Positions 1-6,946 of a stretch of DNA of 7,220 nt are shown piece after piece (within the stretch, counting starts at the first letter, position 1; every line of letters starts with the position of its first letter). The stretch is from Pyrinomonadaceae bacterium. Lineage in GTDB: Bacteria > Acidobacteriota > Blastocatellia > Pyrinomonadales > Pyrinomonadaceae. The stretch is from positions 1 through 7,220 of the forward strand of contig JACCTF010000428.1 of NCBI GenBank assembly GCA_013812565.1, written 5' to 3'. The position numbers and the translations under genes are program-made. The notes beneath the pieces are model-generated. The model ran no database searches and was not told where the DNA came from. It saw only the letters and a list, made by a program, of their open reading frames with translations.

Positions 1-485
1 TTGATGCGCTGATACCCGGCGGCGAGTTCGCGGTCGATCTTCTCCAACAAAGCTTCAACAGAATCTTGAATGCCAATGGAAACGCCACACGCAATCTCTT
101 GCCGCACGCCGCCGATATGTTTCCACAACGGCATTCCCTTGCGCCCAGCTTCCAAGTCCCACACGGCGGTTTCAATCGCCGCCTTCGCCATGCGATTGCC
201 GCGCACCTGTTTCATCAACCCGAAGACATCGGCGGCGCTCGCGATGGTCTGACCAAGAACCATTGGAGCAAGGTAGGTTTCCATAACGCTCCAGGCGCTT
301 TCAATCCACTCCTCGCTATAGAAAGGTCCTTCGCCCGCCGTGCACTCGCCCCAACCTTCCGCGCCGTCTACGTCTTGAACTCGCACCAGCATAATGCGCC
401 GCACGGTGGTGCGACCAAAGCTGGTCTCGAAGAAGTGGATTAAGGGCAAACGGATTTCGCGTAGCTCGACAACCTCAATCCTCAT
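1..485 (-). CDS. menC: MenC-like o-succinylbenzoate synthase / N-succinylamino acid racemase, 5' part
   Basis: The first 161 codons of an enolase-superfamily protein are present, open to the window edge. Residues 1-40 read like the N-terminal capping strand of MenC type 2 proteins (RLPLIHFFETSFGRT), followed by GWGEC at 44-48 and GPFYSEEW at 53-60. MAKAAIETAVWDLEA lies at 99-113, and the fragment ends at GYQRI, just where the family's KxK catalytic lysine motif should begin; that motif and the metal ligands are outside the window. The family makes o-succinylbenzoate from SHCHC in menaquinone synthesis, and many members also racemise N-acylamino acids. The sequence seen cannot separate these roles, and a dipeptide epimerase is less likely. 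The ATG at 485 is preceded by GGAG (494-497) at 8 bases, a good ribosome-binding site. The gene shares the strand of the suf genes but is 223 bases from sufU, so it may have its own promoter. Confidence 0.82.
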   Translation of the reverse strand, partial: MRIEVVELREIRLPLIHFFETSFGRTTVRRIMLVRVQDVDGAEGWGECTAGEGPFYSEEWIESAWSVMETYLAPMVLGQTIASAADVFGLMKQVRGNRMAKAAIETAVWDLEAGRKGMPLWKHIGGVRQEIACGVSIGIQDSVEALLEKIDRELAAGYQRI

Positions 486-493
486 CACACTCG

Positions 494-497
494 CTCC
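494..497 (-). promoter_or_regulatory. ribosome-binding site of menC-like gene
   Basis: GGAG on the minus strand lies 8 bases before the ATG at 485. It supports that start, which also fits the usual N-terminus of the family. The AT-rich stretch just upstream (about 499-520) could hold a -10 element, but no convincing -35 partner is visible. Confidence 0.6.
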
Positions 498-571
498 AAA
501 TTAATTTTAATAGTTATGAATTCGTTCGTTTGTAGCACTATTCGAGGGCGTAAATGGCGGATCAGATTTTC

Positions 572-646
572 AACCAGAGAGCCTACAAAGAACCAGAGAG
601 TTGCTCGATCTTTCTGTGCATTCTGCGTCTACTCTCTGGTCTTTGT
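572..646. repeat. inverted repeat plus short direct repeat in the sufU-menC spacer
   Basis: The 223-base spacer 486-708 holds no gene. Arms at 585-600 (ACAAAGAACCAGAGAG) and 632-646 pair over 15 bases with one bulged base, around a 31-base loop. The 10-mer AACCAGAGAG occurs twice on the plus strand, at 572-581 and 591-600. The purine-rich units resemble degenerate tandem repeats but show no clean 7-base period, unlike the other spacers here. No T-run follows the stem on the minus strand, so a classic Rho-independent terminator is unlikely. It could stabilise the 3' end of the suf transcript or be a small dispersed repeat. Confidence 0.7.
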
Positions 647-680
647 GGTGAGCTGCCGTGTGCCCTACACGCAAGTAAAG

Positions 681-696
681 CATCATGAAGATGATG
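681..696 (-). terminator. weak hairpin just after sufU
   Basis: CATCAT and ATGATG form a 6-base stem with a 4-base loop, 12 bases after the sufU stop codon. On the minus strand it is followed by CTTTACTT, which is only moderately T-rich. The stem is short and AT-rich, so this is at best a weak terminator or pause site and may be chance. Confidence 0.2.
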
Positions 697-708
697 ACCG
701 GCGAGGAG

Positions 709-1161
709 TTATGTTTCAGTTGATGCCGCTTCTTCGCCTTGAAGTGCCGCGTGCATCGTGTGCCATGAAAGACTCGCGCATTTGACGCGCGCCGGGTAGT
801 CGCGAACGCCTGAGAAAATTTTTAACCGCCCTAGATTGTTTGGTTGCGCCTCTTCGTCAAGCTCGCCCTTCACCATACTATGAAACTCTTTGAAGAGCGT
901 TTCTGCTTCCACACGCGTTTTACCCTTGACGCTCTGCGTCATCATGCTGGCCGCTGCCTTCGATATGGCACAGCCCGAGCCTTCAAAGCTCAAATCTTTG
1001 ACGACCTCATCCTCAAGCTGCATGTACACGGTAAGCTGATCGCCGCAGAGCGGATTGTGTCCTTCAGCGACGCGATTGGCGCTCTCAAGCTTATGATAAT
1101 TACGCGGCTTTTTGTTGTGATCCAGGATGACCTGCTGGTACAGCTCGCTTAATTCCGACAT
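709..1161 (-). CDS. sufU: SufU, zinc-containing sulfur acceptor for SufS
   Basis: A 150-residue protein close in length to Bacillus subtilis SufU. It belongs to the IscU fold family, but in the SufU branch it takes persulfide sulfur from SufS by zinc-ligand exchange and does not act mainly as a scaffold. The expected ligands are present: C39 and D41 in NPLCGDQ, C64 in GSGCAISKAA, and C128 in RVKCASLSW. The extra segment that marks SufU against IscU is visible between about residues 96 and 116. The ATG at 1161 is only 2 bases after the sufS stop codon, so translation is probably coupled. The best Shine-Dalgarno match (GAGG, 1175-1178) is 13 bases away, inside sufS, which is longer than ideal. 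Adjacency to sufS fits the obligate SufS-SufU pairing and explains why no sufE is present. Confidence 0.93.
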   Translation of the reverse strand: MSELSELYQQVILDHNKKPRNYHKLESANRVAEGHNPLCGDQLTVYMQLEDEVVKDLSFEGSGCAISKAAASMMTQSVKGKTRVEAETLFKEFHSMVKGELDEEAQPNNLGRLKIFSGVRDYPARVKCASLSWHTMHAALQGEEAASTET

Positions 1162-1163
1162 CT

Positions 1164-2453
1164 TTAACTAAATACCTCGATGACCTTCTCGATCGCGTCG
1201 GCGAGCTTATCCGCTTCTTCCTTAGTGTTGTAGAAAGCAAACGACGCGCGTGCCGTGGCGGGAACTCCGAAGCGCTGCATGAGAGGCTGCGCGCAGTGGT
1301 GCCCGGCGCGAATCGCGATTCCTTCCTGATCGAGGATCGTGCCGATGTCATGCGGATGCACTTCGTCAACCACAAAGGAAAGAACGCTCGCCTTCTCGTG
1401 CGCCGTACCGATAATGCGCACACCTTCAATCGCCGCCAGCCGCTCGGTCGCATAAGCGAGTAGCTCTTGTTCGTACTTGTGCGCTTGCACGCGATCAATG
1501 CTGTTGAGGTAGTCAATCGCTGCGCCCAATCCGATCTGTGCTGCAATAGCCGGTGTCCCCGCCTCGAATTTATCCGGCAGACCCGCATAAGTCGTTTTCT
1601 CGAAAGATACGCTGCGGATCATGGCACCGCCGCCGTGAAATGGATTCATCCGTTCGAGCAACTCCGCCTTGCCATAGACGATGCCGCTACCCGTCGGCGC
1701 AAACATCTTGTGACCGGAGATGATGTAGAAGTCGCAATCAATATCCTGCACATCTACGGCCAGATGAGGAGTGCCCTGCGCGCCGTCTACAAGGACCGGC
1801 ACGCCCTGCTTGTGCGCGAGGCGGACGATCTCTTTCACGGGATTGATTGTGCCGAGCGCGTTTGAAATGTGCATCACGGCAACCAACTTGGTGCGCTCCG
1901 TGATCAACGCCTCAACTTCGTCAAGCAGCAGTTCGCCTTGATCATTGATCGGAATTACTCGAAGCTTTGCTTTCTTCTCTTCACAGAGCATCTGCCACGG
2001 AACGATGTTCGCATGGTGCTCCATCGCAGAGACTAAAATCTCATCACCCTCGCCCACGAACTTTCGGCCGTAGCCGTGCATCACGAGGTTGATGCCTTCG
2101 GTACAGCCACGCACAAAGATACACTCGCGCGCTTCGCGGGCGTTGATGAAGCGGCGCACACGCTCGCGCGCGCCCTCGAAGGCATTGGTCGCGCGCTGAC
2201 TCAGATAATGAACGCCGCGATGAACACTCGAATGCTCTTCTTGCAAATACTTAATGCCACGGTCAATGACCATCTGCGGCGACTGCGCTGAAGCCGCATT
2301 GTCAAGGTAGACGAGCGGCTTGCCGTTGACAGTTTGCCGCAACACAGGGAAGTCTTCGCGTATGCGACGGACATCCCACCCGCTCTCAAAAGGTGAGGGT
2401 ATGTTAACGATCTCGGTGTTAATCGACTCAAGAATCTTCTCAGGAGCTATCAT
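1164..2453 (-). CDS. sufS: SufS, group II cysteine desulfurase
   Basis: A 429-residue PLP-dependent class V aminotransferase-fold enzyme that converts cysteine to alanine and carries the sulfur as a persulfide. DNAASAQ is at 51-57, SSVHRGVHYLSQ at 75-86, the cofactor motif MEHHANIVPW at 144-153 and DGAQ at 223-226. The PLP-binding lysine is K249 in SGHKM, and the catalytic cysteine is C387 in RAGHHCAQP. Both are shifted by exactly 23 from E. coli SufS (K226, C364), because this protein has about 22 extra N-terminal residues. The usual RGTTEG motif reads RGCTEG, placing an extra cysteine at 117. The ATG at 2453 has GAGGA (2463-2467) at 9 bases. A 126-base spacer separates it from sufD, and sufU follows after 2 bases. 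Confidence 0.96.
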   Translation of the reverse strand: MIAPEKILESINTEIVNIPSPFESGWDVRRIREDFPVLRQTVNGKPLVYLDNAASAQSPQMVIDRGIKYLQEEHSSVHRGVHYLSQRATNAFEGARERVRRFINAREARECIFVRGCTEGINLVMHGYGRKFVGEGDEILVSAMEHHANIVPWQMLCEEKKAKLRVIPINDQGELLLDEVEALITERTKLVAVMHISNALGTINPVKEIVRLAHKQGVPVLVDGAQGTPHLAVDVQDIDCDFYIISGHKMFAPTGSGIVYGKAELLERMNPFHGGGAMIRSVSFEKTTYAGLPDKFEAGTPAIAAQIGLGAAIDYLNSIDRVQAHKYEQELLAYATERLAAIEGVRIIGTAHEKASVLSFVVDEVHPHDIGTILDQEGIAIRAGHHCAQPLMQRFGVPATARASFAFYNTKEEADKLADAIEKVIEVFS

Positions 2454-2462
2454 CTTAGGAAA

Positions 2463-2467
2463 TCCTC
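2463..2467 (-). promoter_or_regulatory. ribosome-binding site of sufS
   Basis: GAGGA on the minus strand lies 9 bases before the ATG at 2453 and supports the long N-terminus of SufS. It sits 3 bases downstream of the base of the inverted repeat at 2471-2567, so folding of that repeat in mRNA could affect ribosome access. Confidence 0.65.
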
Positions 2468-2470
2468 ATA

Positions 2471-2567
2471 AGAGTGCGAAGTGCGGAGTTCGAAATACGG
2501 GGTTGCTGAGCCTGGGTCCTGCTTTGATTTGAGAATTTCGAACTACGTGCTCGGAATTTCGCACTCT
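2471..2567. repeat. heptad-periodic inverted repeat between sufD and sufS
   Basis: Two nested perfect stems are visible. The outer one pairs AGAGTGCGAA (2471-2480) with 2558-2567. The inner one pairs AGTTCGAAAT (2487-2496) with 2535-2544, around a 38-base loop. Between the stems the left side has 6 bases and the right side 13, a difference of exactly one 7-base unit. Both arms are built of degenerate 7-mers of the type GAGTGCG or AAGTGCG. The element fills most of the spacer between the sufD stop (2580) and the sufS ribosome-binding site. No T-run follows it on the minus strand. Confidence 0.8.
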
Positions 2568-2579
2568 CACTCACTCGGT

Positions 2580-3944
2580 TTATGCTTCGAGGCTTGCGTG
2601 AAGGCGGTTCAGGATCGCCTCATCAAGTTGCCGCTTGATCGACGCGACTTTAATCTTTTCAACAATCGCTTCGGCAAAGCCGTAGGTTAGAAGGTTGCGC
2701 GCCAGTTCAGGATGTATGCCGCGACTGATGAGGTAAAACAGTTCCTCCTCGTTCAATTGTCCGACGGTCGCGCCGTGCGAACATTTGACATCATCCGCGA
2801 AAATCTCCAACTGCGGTTTGGTGTCAACGCGCGCTTCGTTTGAAAGCAGCAGATTTTTGTTTGATTGATACGCATCCGTCTTCTGCGCGCCTGGATGCAC
2901 GAAGATGCGCCCGTTGAACACAGAACGCGCGCGGTCGTTCAAGATACCTTTGTAAGCTTGGTGACTTGTGCAGTGCGGCTCAAGATGGTTGATGAGCGAA
3001 TGCGTGTCCATGTGCTGTGTGCCTTCGCCGAAGAACAATCCATCAATCCATGTTTCGCTACCTTCACCGCGCAGTTGTAAGTTGATGTTATGACGAGCGA
3101 GGGCAGAGCCGAGGTTGATCGTTGTTGAATCGTAGATACCAGCCCGTCCCACTTCGACGCGCGTCCGTGCGACGTGAAGAGCATCTATGGATTCGCGCTG
3201 CACTTTGTAGTGAGCGACGCGCGCTTCATCATCAACATAGATTTCGATAACCGGGCTTGAGAAGTATGATGCCTGCTCGACGAGCGCCGTATGATCTTCG
3301 ATAATCGTCGCTTCCGAGTGGGGTTCAGCGATGACCAGAACGCGCGGAAATGTCGCAATAGCTTCACCCGCCGATTCGGTCACAAACAGCAGATGAATCG
3401 GAGCTTCGACGCGCACGTTTCGCGGCACATAGACAAAGGCGCCGCTCGCCAGAAACGCTGTGTTAAGCGCAGTGAAGGCATCGTCGCCACTCGTCTCTGC
3501 ACCTCGCGCGAGAAAGTTCTTGAGCATCGTGCCCGCGTCGCCGTTCAGCGCGTCCGCCAGATTACCGGCGATAACGCCCGCCGGCAGTGCGTCAAGCGAC
3601 GACAGTTCCGCATCGTAAAATCCGTTGATAAAGACCAGCCGACGTCCGTCGGCTTCCTCGTATATGAACTGCTCCAAATGTGCGGGATCAATTATGCCGC
3701 TCGCGTCGCTTGCGGCTGCCGGTTGAAAGTTGCCGCGTGCGATGGGCGCAACGTTCGTGTACTTATAATCTTCGTCGTCCGTGGTTGGAAACCCGACTGC
3801 CTCGAAGTGCTCAAGCGCACGCAGGCGCAAATCTTCGACCCAAAGGGGGAGCCTGTTTGAAACTCCGCTTTGCAACGACTCGAAGGCGGCGGAGAAAGTA
3901 TTTTTAAGTTCCGTGACTTGCATGCTCATCTTATGATTCGCCAT
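2580..3944 (-). CDS. sufD: SufD, SufBCD scaffold subunit
   Basis: A 454-residue protein paralogous to SufB that pairs with it and binds SufC in the SufBC2D complex. The N-terminal helical region (about 10-75) has WVEDLRLRALEHF and the DDEDYKYTNV segment. The middle is the beta-helix core, including NTAFLASGAFVYVPRNV at 161-177. The C-terminal SufC-binding part has DDVKCSHGATVGQL at 384-397, with C388 and H390 matching E. coli C358 and H360 at the SufB-SufD interface. The start is uncertain: ATG 3944 lies 6 bases after the sufC stop with AGGAG only 1 base away, while in-frame ATGs at 3929 and 3923 are 16 and 22 bases from it. Re-initiation after sufC favours 3944. Length is normal for the family. 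Confidence 0.95.
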   Translation of the reverse strand: MANHKMSMQVTELKNTFSAAFESLQSGVSNRLPLWVEDLRLRALEHFEAVGFPTTDDEDYKYTNVAPIARGNFQPAAASDASGIIDPAHLEQFIYEEADGRRLVFINGFYDAELSSLDALPAGVIAGNLADALNGDAGTMLKNFLARGAETSGDDAFTALNTAFLASGAFVYVPRNVRVEAPIHLLFVTESAGEAIATFPRVLVIAEPHSEATIIEDHTALVEQASYFSSPVIEIYVDDEARVAHYKVQRESIDALHVARTRVEVGRAGIYDSTTINLGSALARHNINLQLRGEGSETWIDGLFFGEGTQHMDTHSLINHLEPHCTSHQAYKGILNDRARSVFNGRIFVHPGAQKTDAYQSNKNLLLSNEARVDTKPQLEIFADDVKCSHGATVGQLNEEELFYLISRGIHPELARNLLTYGFAEAIVEKIKVASIKRQLDEAILNRLHASLEA

Positions 3945-3945
3945 T

Positions 3946-3950
3946 CTCCT
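3946..3950 (-). promoter_or_regulatory. ribosome-binding site at the sufC-sufD junction
   Basis: AGGAG lies directly between the sufC stop (TAA, 3951-3953) and the sufD ATG at 3944, with only 1 base of spacing. This is too tight for a usual start. It is also too far (16 bases) for the next ATG at 3929. Coupled translation from sufC is the simplest reading, but the true sufD start is left open. Confidence 0.45.
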
Positions 3951-4724
3951 TTACTGCGCGCCGACTGTCGCGGCTTCCCTGTCGAGTTCTTTCACCCAGT
4001 CGTAACCCTTCTCTTCAAGTTCAAGGGCAAGTTCCTTGCCGCCGGAACGAACGATGCGACCTTTGTAGAGCACGTGAACGAAATCGGGCACTATGTAGTT
4101 AAGAATGCGTTGGTAATGCGTCACAAGCACGATGGCTTTATCAGGACTCTTTAGTTTGTTGACGCCTTCAGCGACGATACGCAGAGCATCAATGTCGAGA
4201 CCGGAATCAGTTTCATCGAGCATCGCCAGCTTCGGCTGCAGCACAGCCATTTGCAGAATCTCATTGCGCTTCTTCTCACCGCCGGAGAAGCCTTCGTTCA
4301 CGGAACGCGACATCAAGCCCGGATCCATCTCAACAATCTTGGCGCGCTCGGCAAGTAAATCTTTGAACTCAAGCGGGTCGAGTTCTTCGTCGCCCGTGTG
4401 CTTCATCTTCTCGTTATACGCAAGTCGCAGAAACTGCGCGTTCGATACGCCCGGGACTTCCACCGGATACTGGAAAGCTAGAAATATACCCGCACGCGCG
4501 CGTTCATCCGGATCGAGTTCAAGCAAATCCTTGCCTTCAAAGAGAACCTCACCACCGGTCACTTCGTAGGCCGGATGCCCTGCAACAACTTTGGAGAGCG
4601 TAGATTTTCCTGAGCCGTTCGGCCCCATGATCGCGTGCACTTCACCGGCACGAACCTTGAGGCCGATGCCTCGTAATATCTCATTGCCATCAACCGTGGC
4701 ATGTAAATCGCGAATCTCTAACAA
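3951..4724 (-). CDS. sufC: SufC, ABC-type ATPase of the SufBCD complex
   Basis: A 257-residue cytosolic ABC ATPase that drives conformational change in SufB-SufD during cluster assembly; it is not a transporter. Walker [10 protein letters not shown] is at 34-42 with K40, the Q-loop glutamine is Q85 (LAFQYP), the signature FSGGEKKR is at 146-153, Walker B with catalytic E171 is in [12 protein letters not shown] (166-177), and the switch histidine is H203 (VTHYQR). These positions match E. coli SufC (K40, K152, E171, D173, H203). The start codon is TTG at 4724: an in-frame TAA lies one codon upstream of it, no ATG is available nearby, and GAGGAG (4734-4739) is 9 bases before it. It follows the PfpI gene after 61 bases and runs almost directly into sufD. 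Confidence 0.96.
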   Translation of the reverse strand: MLEIRDLHATVDGNEILRGIGLKVRAGEVHAIMGPNGSGKSTLSKVVAGHPAYEVTGGEVLFEGKDLLELDPDERARAGIFLAFQYPVEVPGVSNAQFLRLAYNEKMKHTGDEELDPLEFKDLLAERAKIVEMDPGLMSRSVNEGFSGGEKKRNEILQMAVLQPKLAMLDETDSGLDIDALRIVAEGVNKLKSPDKAIVLVTHYQRILNYIVPDFVHVLYKGRIVRSGGKELALELEEKGYDWVKELDREAATVGAQ

Positions 4725-4733
4725 CGTTTATGA

Positions 4734-4739
4734 CTCCTC
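4734..4739 (-). promoter_or_regulatory. ribosome-binding site deciding the TTG start of sufC
   Basis: GAGGAG is 9 bases upstream of TTG 4724 on the minus strand. Because an in-frame TAA sits between them, the TTG is effectively the only start that uses this site and gives the usual LEIRDLHA N-terminus of SufC. The rest of the 61-base pfpI-sufC spacer (4725-4785) shows no inverted repeat of the kind found in the other spacers. Confidence 0.7.
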
Positions 4740-4785
4740 AACTGAATCTGAATTTCAAACACTCTTGTACGCTTTGCAAGAACCA

Positions 4786-5412
4786 TTACTGCACATGGCT
4801 TTTTGTACCAGCGACATTGCCCATGCTCGTAACTTTTTTCGGAGCGAAATCACTAAAGCTCAGTCCCTCGCCAACGGGCTGAATCAACTTCAACACTGCG
4901 TCCCGTTCAAGCTTGCCGAGTTTCTCTTCAATGACCCAACCGACCAGATACTGCGCAGCGAGGCATCCGGCAGCCGTCGCAACATTGCCTTCACGCACAA
5001 ACGATTCCTCGACGACCGTGACACCCATACTTTCTAAAAGTTCTTTCGATGTCGGATACGTCGTCGCACGCTTGCCTTCAAGCAGACCGAGGGCGGCAAG
5101 CAGCAATGCACCGGAGCACATCGAGCCGATCATCTGTCGTTCCGAATCAAGATTGAAGGCGGCCAAAAACGGCTCATCATACATCTTCCGCCGCGTCCCC
5201 TTACCGCTTGCGAAGAGCACCACATCCGAGGAATTAGCTTCCTCCAACCGCGCATGTACAGGGATACGCATGCCTGTGCTTGACTCAACGCAACAGCGCT
5301 CGCCGAGAATCTGCACCTTCCAGTCGGACCGCTCGACGCGGTTCAGCAAATCCCACATGAAGAACACATCGATGTCCGTAAAATCATCAAAGGCAATGAT
5401 TGATACCTTCAT
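4786..5412 (-). CDS. DJ-1/PfpI-family (class I glutamine amidotransferase-like) protein
   Basis: A 208-residue single-domain protein of the DJ-1/PfpI superfamily, with no C-terminal AraC-type helix-turn-helix. Counting from ATG 5412, the N-terminal strand and acidic site are in MKVSIIAFDDFTDIDVFFMWDLL. The nucleophile elbow is MCSGALLLAALGLLEGKRATTYP with C99. The usual AAG and DGN-like turns appear as EGNVATAAGC near 142-150. Residue 119 is Tyr in ATTYP, where many relatives have His, so a classic Cys-His pair is not obvious. Members include isonitrile hydratases, glyoxalase-like and stress proteins, and the substrate cannot be told from sequence. A TTG at 5424 is in frame but belongs to the TTGAGG ribosome-binding region, 6 bases before ATG 5412, so the ATG is preferred. 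Its place between sufB and sufC is unusual and suggests co-transcription with the suf genes. Confidence 0.88.
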   Translation of the reverse strand: MKVSIIAFDDFTDIDVFFMWDLLNRVERSDWKVQILGERCCVESSTGMRIPVHARLEEANSSDVVLFASGKGTRRKMYDEPFLAAFNLDSERQMIGSMCSGALLLAALGLLEGKRATTYPTSKELLESMGVTVVEESFVREGNVATAAGCLAAQYLVGWVIEEKLGKLERDAVLKLIQPVGEGLSFSDFAPKKVTSMGNVAGTKSHVQ

Positions 5413-5418
5413 AGCGTA

Positions 5419-5424
5419 CCTCAA
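5419..5424 (-). promoter_or_regulatory. ribosome-binding site of the PfpI-family gene
   Basis: TTGAGG on the minus strand ends 6 bases before ATG 5412. This spacing argues that the in-frame TTG at 5424 is part of the site and is not the start codon. The site directly abuts the inverted repeat that begins at 5425. Confidence 0.65.
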
Positions 5425-5484
5425 AAGGATGAAGGATGAAGTAAAACCGAAGAGCTTCTTATTCGTCCTTCCGCCTTCATCCTT
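5425..5484. repeat. heptad-periodic inverted repeat between sufB and the PfpI gene
   Basis: The left arm AAGGATGAAGG (5425-5435) pairs perfectly with 5474-5484, and a further partly matched GAAG lies inside it. Both arms are tandem 7-mers of the type AAGGATG: at least two copies on the left and three degenerate copies on the right. It fills the spacer between the sufB stop (5490) and the ribosome-binding site of the next gene. The minus-strand stem ends with TTTT before the GAGG, a feeble U-tract, so termination is possible but not convincing. Confidence 0.8.
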
Positions 5485-5489
5485 GTTAA

Positions 5490-6932
5490 TTACCCGACGC
5501 TGCCCTCAAGCTTTAGGCCGAGTAAGCGTTGCGCTTCGACCGCAAACTCCATCGGCAGTTCGCGGAACACGTCTTTGCAAAATCCGTTGATAATGAGCGA
5601 CACGGCATCTTCTTGTGAGATTCCGCGTTGCTGTAGGTAGAACAGTTGTTCTTCAGAAATGCGCGAGGTAGTCGCTTCGTGCTCGGCGGTTGAAGATGCG
5701 TTCATCACCTCTATATATGGGAAGGTGTTGGCGCTGCACCGGTCGCCGATGAGCATCGAATCACACTGCGTATAGTTCTTCGCGCCCTCAGCCTTTGGCA
5801 TCATCTTGACAAGGCCGCGATAAGAGTTGCCCGACTTTCGGGCGGCGATCCCCTTCGAGACAATCGTCGAGCGGGTGTTCCGGCCGATGTGAATCATCTT
5901 CGTGCCGGTATCGGCTTGCTGCGCGTGATTAGTCAAGGCAACTGAATAGAATTCACCGATAGAGTTATCGCCCAGGAGAATACACGATGGATATTTCCAT
6001 GTAATCGCCGAGCCGGTTTCAACCTGCGTCCATGAAATTTTTGAATTGCGCCCGGCACACTTGCCGCGCTTCGTCACAAAGTTGTAGATACCGCCTTTGC
6101 CTTCTTCGTCGCCCGCGTACCAGTTCTGCACAGTCGAATACTTGATCTCCGCATCGTCCAGCGCGACGAGTTCAACGACTGCGGCGTGAAGCTGATTCTT
6201 GTCGAACTTAGGAGCTGTACAGCCTTCAAGATACGACACATACGCGCCCTCTTCGGCGACGATCAGCGTGCGCTCGAACTGTCCTGTCTCAGAATTGTTG
6301 ATGCGGAAATAGGTTGAAAGCTCCATCGGGGAGCGGACGCCTTTCGGGATAAAGACGAACGAGCCATCGGTGAAAACTGCTGAGTTTAAAGCCGCGAAGT
6401 AGTTATCATTCGTCGGCACAACCGAACCCATATACTTCTTAACCAGCTCGGGATGTTCCTGCACCGCCTCAGAGAACGAGCAGAAGATAACGCCCGCCTT
6501 CATGAGTTTTGCCTTGTATGTCGTCGCAACCGACACCGAATCGAACACGGCATCAACCGCGACGTTCGTAAGCTGCTTCTGCTCTTGCAAAGGAATGCCG
6601 AGTTTATCGAAGGTACGCAGAAGCTCCGGATCAACCTCATCAAGGCTGTTCAACTTCTTCTTCTGCTTCGGCGCGCTGTAGTAGATGATGTCTTGATAAT
6701 CAACGTGCGGGTAATTGAAGTTCGCCCAGTAGTTCGGCTCCCGCATCTTCAGCCAATGACGAAAAGCCTTGAGGCGAAACTGTAGCATCCAGTCAGGTTC
6801 GTTCTTCTTCTCTGAGATCAACCGGATGGTGTCCTCAGTTAATCCACGCGGGATCATCTCTGATTCAATGTCTGTGACGAAGCCGTACTTATATTCCTGA
6901 TTCGCCAGTAGCTCGATGTTTGAAGTGCTCAT
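5490..6932 (-). CDS. sufB: SufB, Fe-S cluster scaffold subunit
   Basis: A 480-residue SufB, the scaffold subunit on which the cluster forms and which SufC activates. The N-terminus has [15 protein letters not shown] (11-25) and a helical region with [12 protein letters not shown] (52-63). The beta-helix core includes [32 protein letters not shown] gives C238, the equivalent of the sulfur-accepting C254 of E. coli. [10 protein letters not shown] gives C390 (E. coli C405), and [13 protein letters not shown] gives H418 and E419 (E. coli H433, E434). The C-terminus [21 protein letters not shown] is typical. The ATG at 6932 fits the family N-terminus, but no good Shine-Dalgarno match lies upstream; only AAAG is near. 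It follows the Rrf2 gene after 71 bases that hold an inverted repeat. Confidence 0.97.
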   Translation of the reverse strand: MSTSNIELLANQEYKYGFVTDIESEMIPRGLTEDTIRLISEKKNEPDWMLQFRLKAFRHWLKMREPNYWANFNYPHVDYQDIIYYSAPKQKKKLNSLDEVDPELLRTFDKLGIPLQEQKQLTNVAVDAVFDSVSVATTYKAKLMKAGVIFCSFSEAVQEHPELVKKYMGSVVPTNDNYFAALNSAVFTDGSFVFIPKGVRSPMELSTYFRINNSETGQFERTLIVAEEGAYVSYLEGCTAPKFDKNQLHAAVVELVALDDAEIKYSTVQNWYAGDEEGKGGIYNFVTKRGKCAGRNSKISWTQVETGSAITWKYPSCILLGDNSIGEFYSVALTNHAQQADTGTKMIHIGRNTRSTIVSKGIAARKSGNSYRGLVKMMPKAEGAKNYTQCDSMLIGDRCSANTFPYIEVMNASSTAEHEATTSRISEEQLFYLQQRGISQEDAVSLIINGFCKDVFRELPMEFAVEAQRLLGLKLEGSVG

Positions 6933-6946
6933 AATCTTTATGTTGT

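Noticed and set aside
66..443. Plus-strand open frame of 125 codons at the left end
   Set aside because: It is antisense to the menC-like gene, whose minus-strand frame has many family motifs and a good ribosome-binding site.
1100..1588. Minus-strand open frame of 162 codons overlapping sufS and sufU
   Set aside because: It is a shifted frame of sufS with Arg/Ser-rich translation and no start signal; sufS explains the region.
2471..2567. Spacer repeats as a CRISPR array or transposon ends
   Set aside because: There are no regularly spaced identical repeats, no cas gene, no transposase and no target-site duplication.
3291..3860. Plus-strand open frame of 189 codons inside sufD
   Set aside because: It is fully antisense to a well-conserved sufD. 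The translation is rich in Arg and Cys with no recognisable motif, as expected from a codon-biased opposite strand.
4786..5412. PfpI-family gene as an intracellular protease
   Set aside because: The elbow has CSG and not the CHG typical of PfpI proteases, and Tyr119 replaces a common His, so a protease label is not supported.
5413..5424. TTG at 5424 as the start of the PfpI-family gene
   Set aside because: The TTG forms part of TTGAGG, which is correctly placed as the ribosome-binding site of ATG 5412; the four extra residues are not needed by the family.
5425..5484. Spacer inverted repeats as Rho-independent terminators
   Set aside because: None is followed by a convincing T-run on the minus strand, and all lie inside an operon whose genes are expected to be made together.
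4913..5590. Plus-strand open frame of 225 codons across the PfpI gene and the end of sufB
   Set aside because: It runs antisense to two clear genes and through the spacer repeat. The Ser/Arg-rich translation has no family signature.
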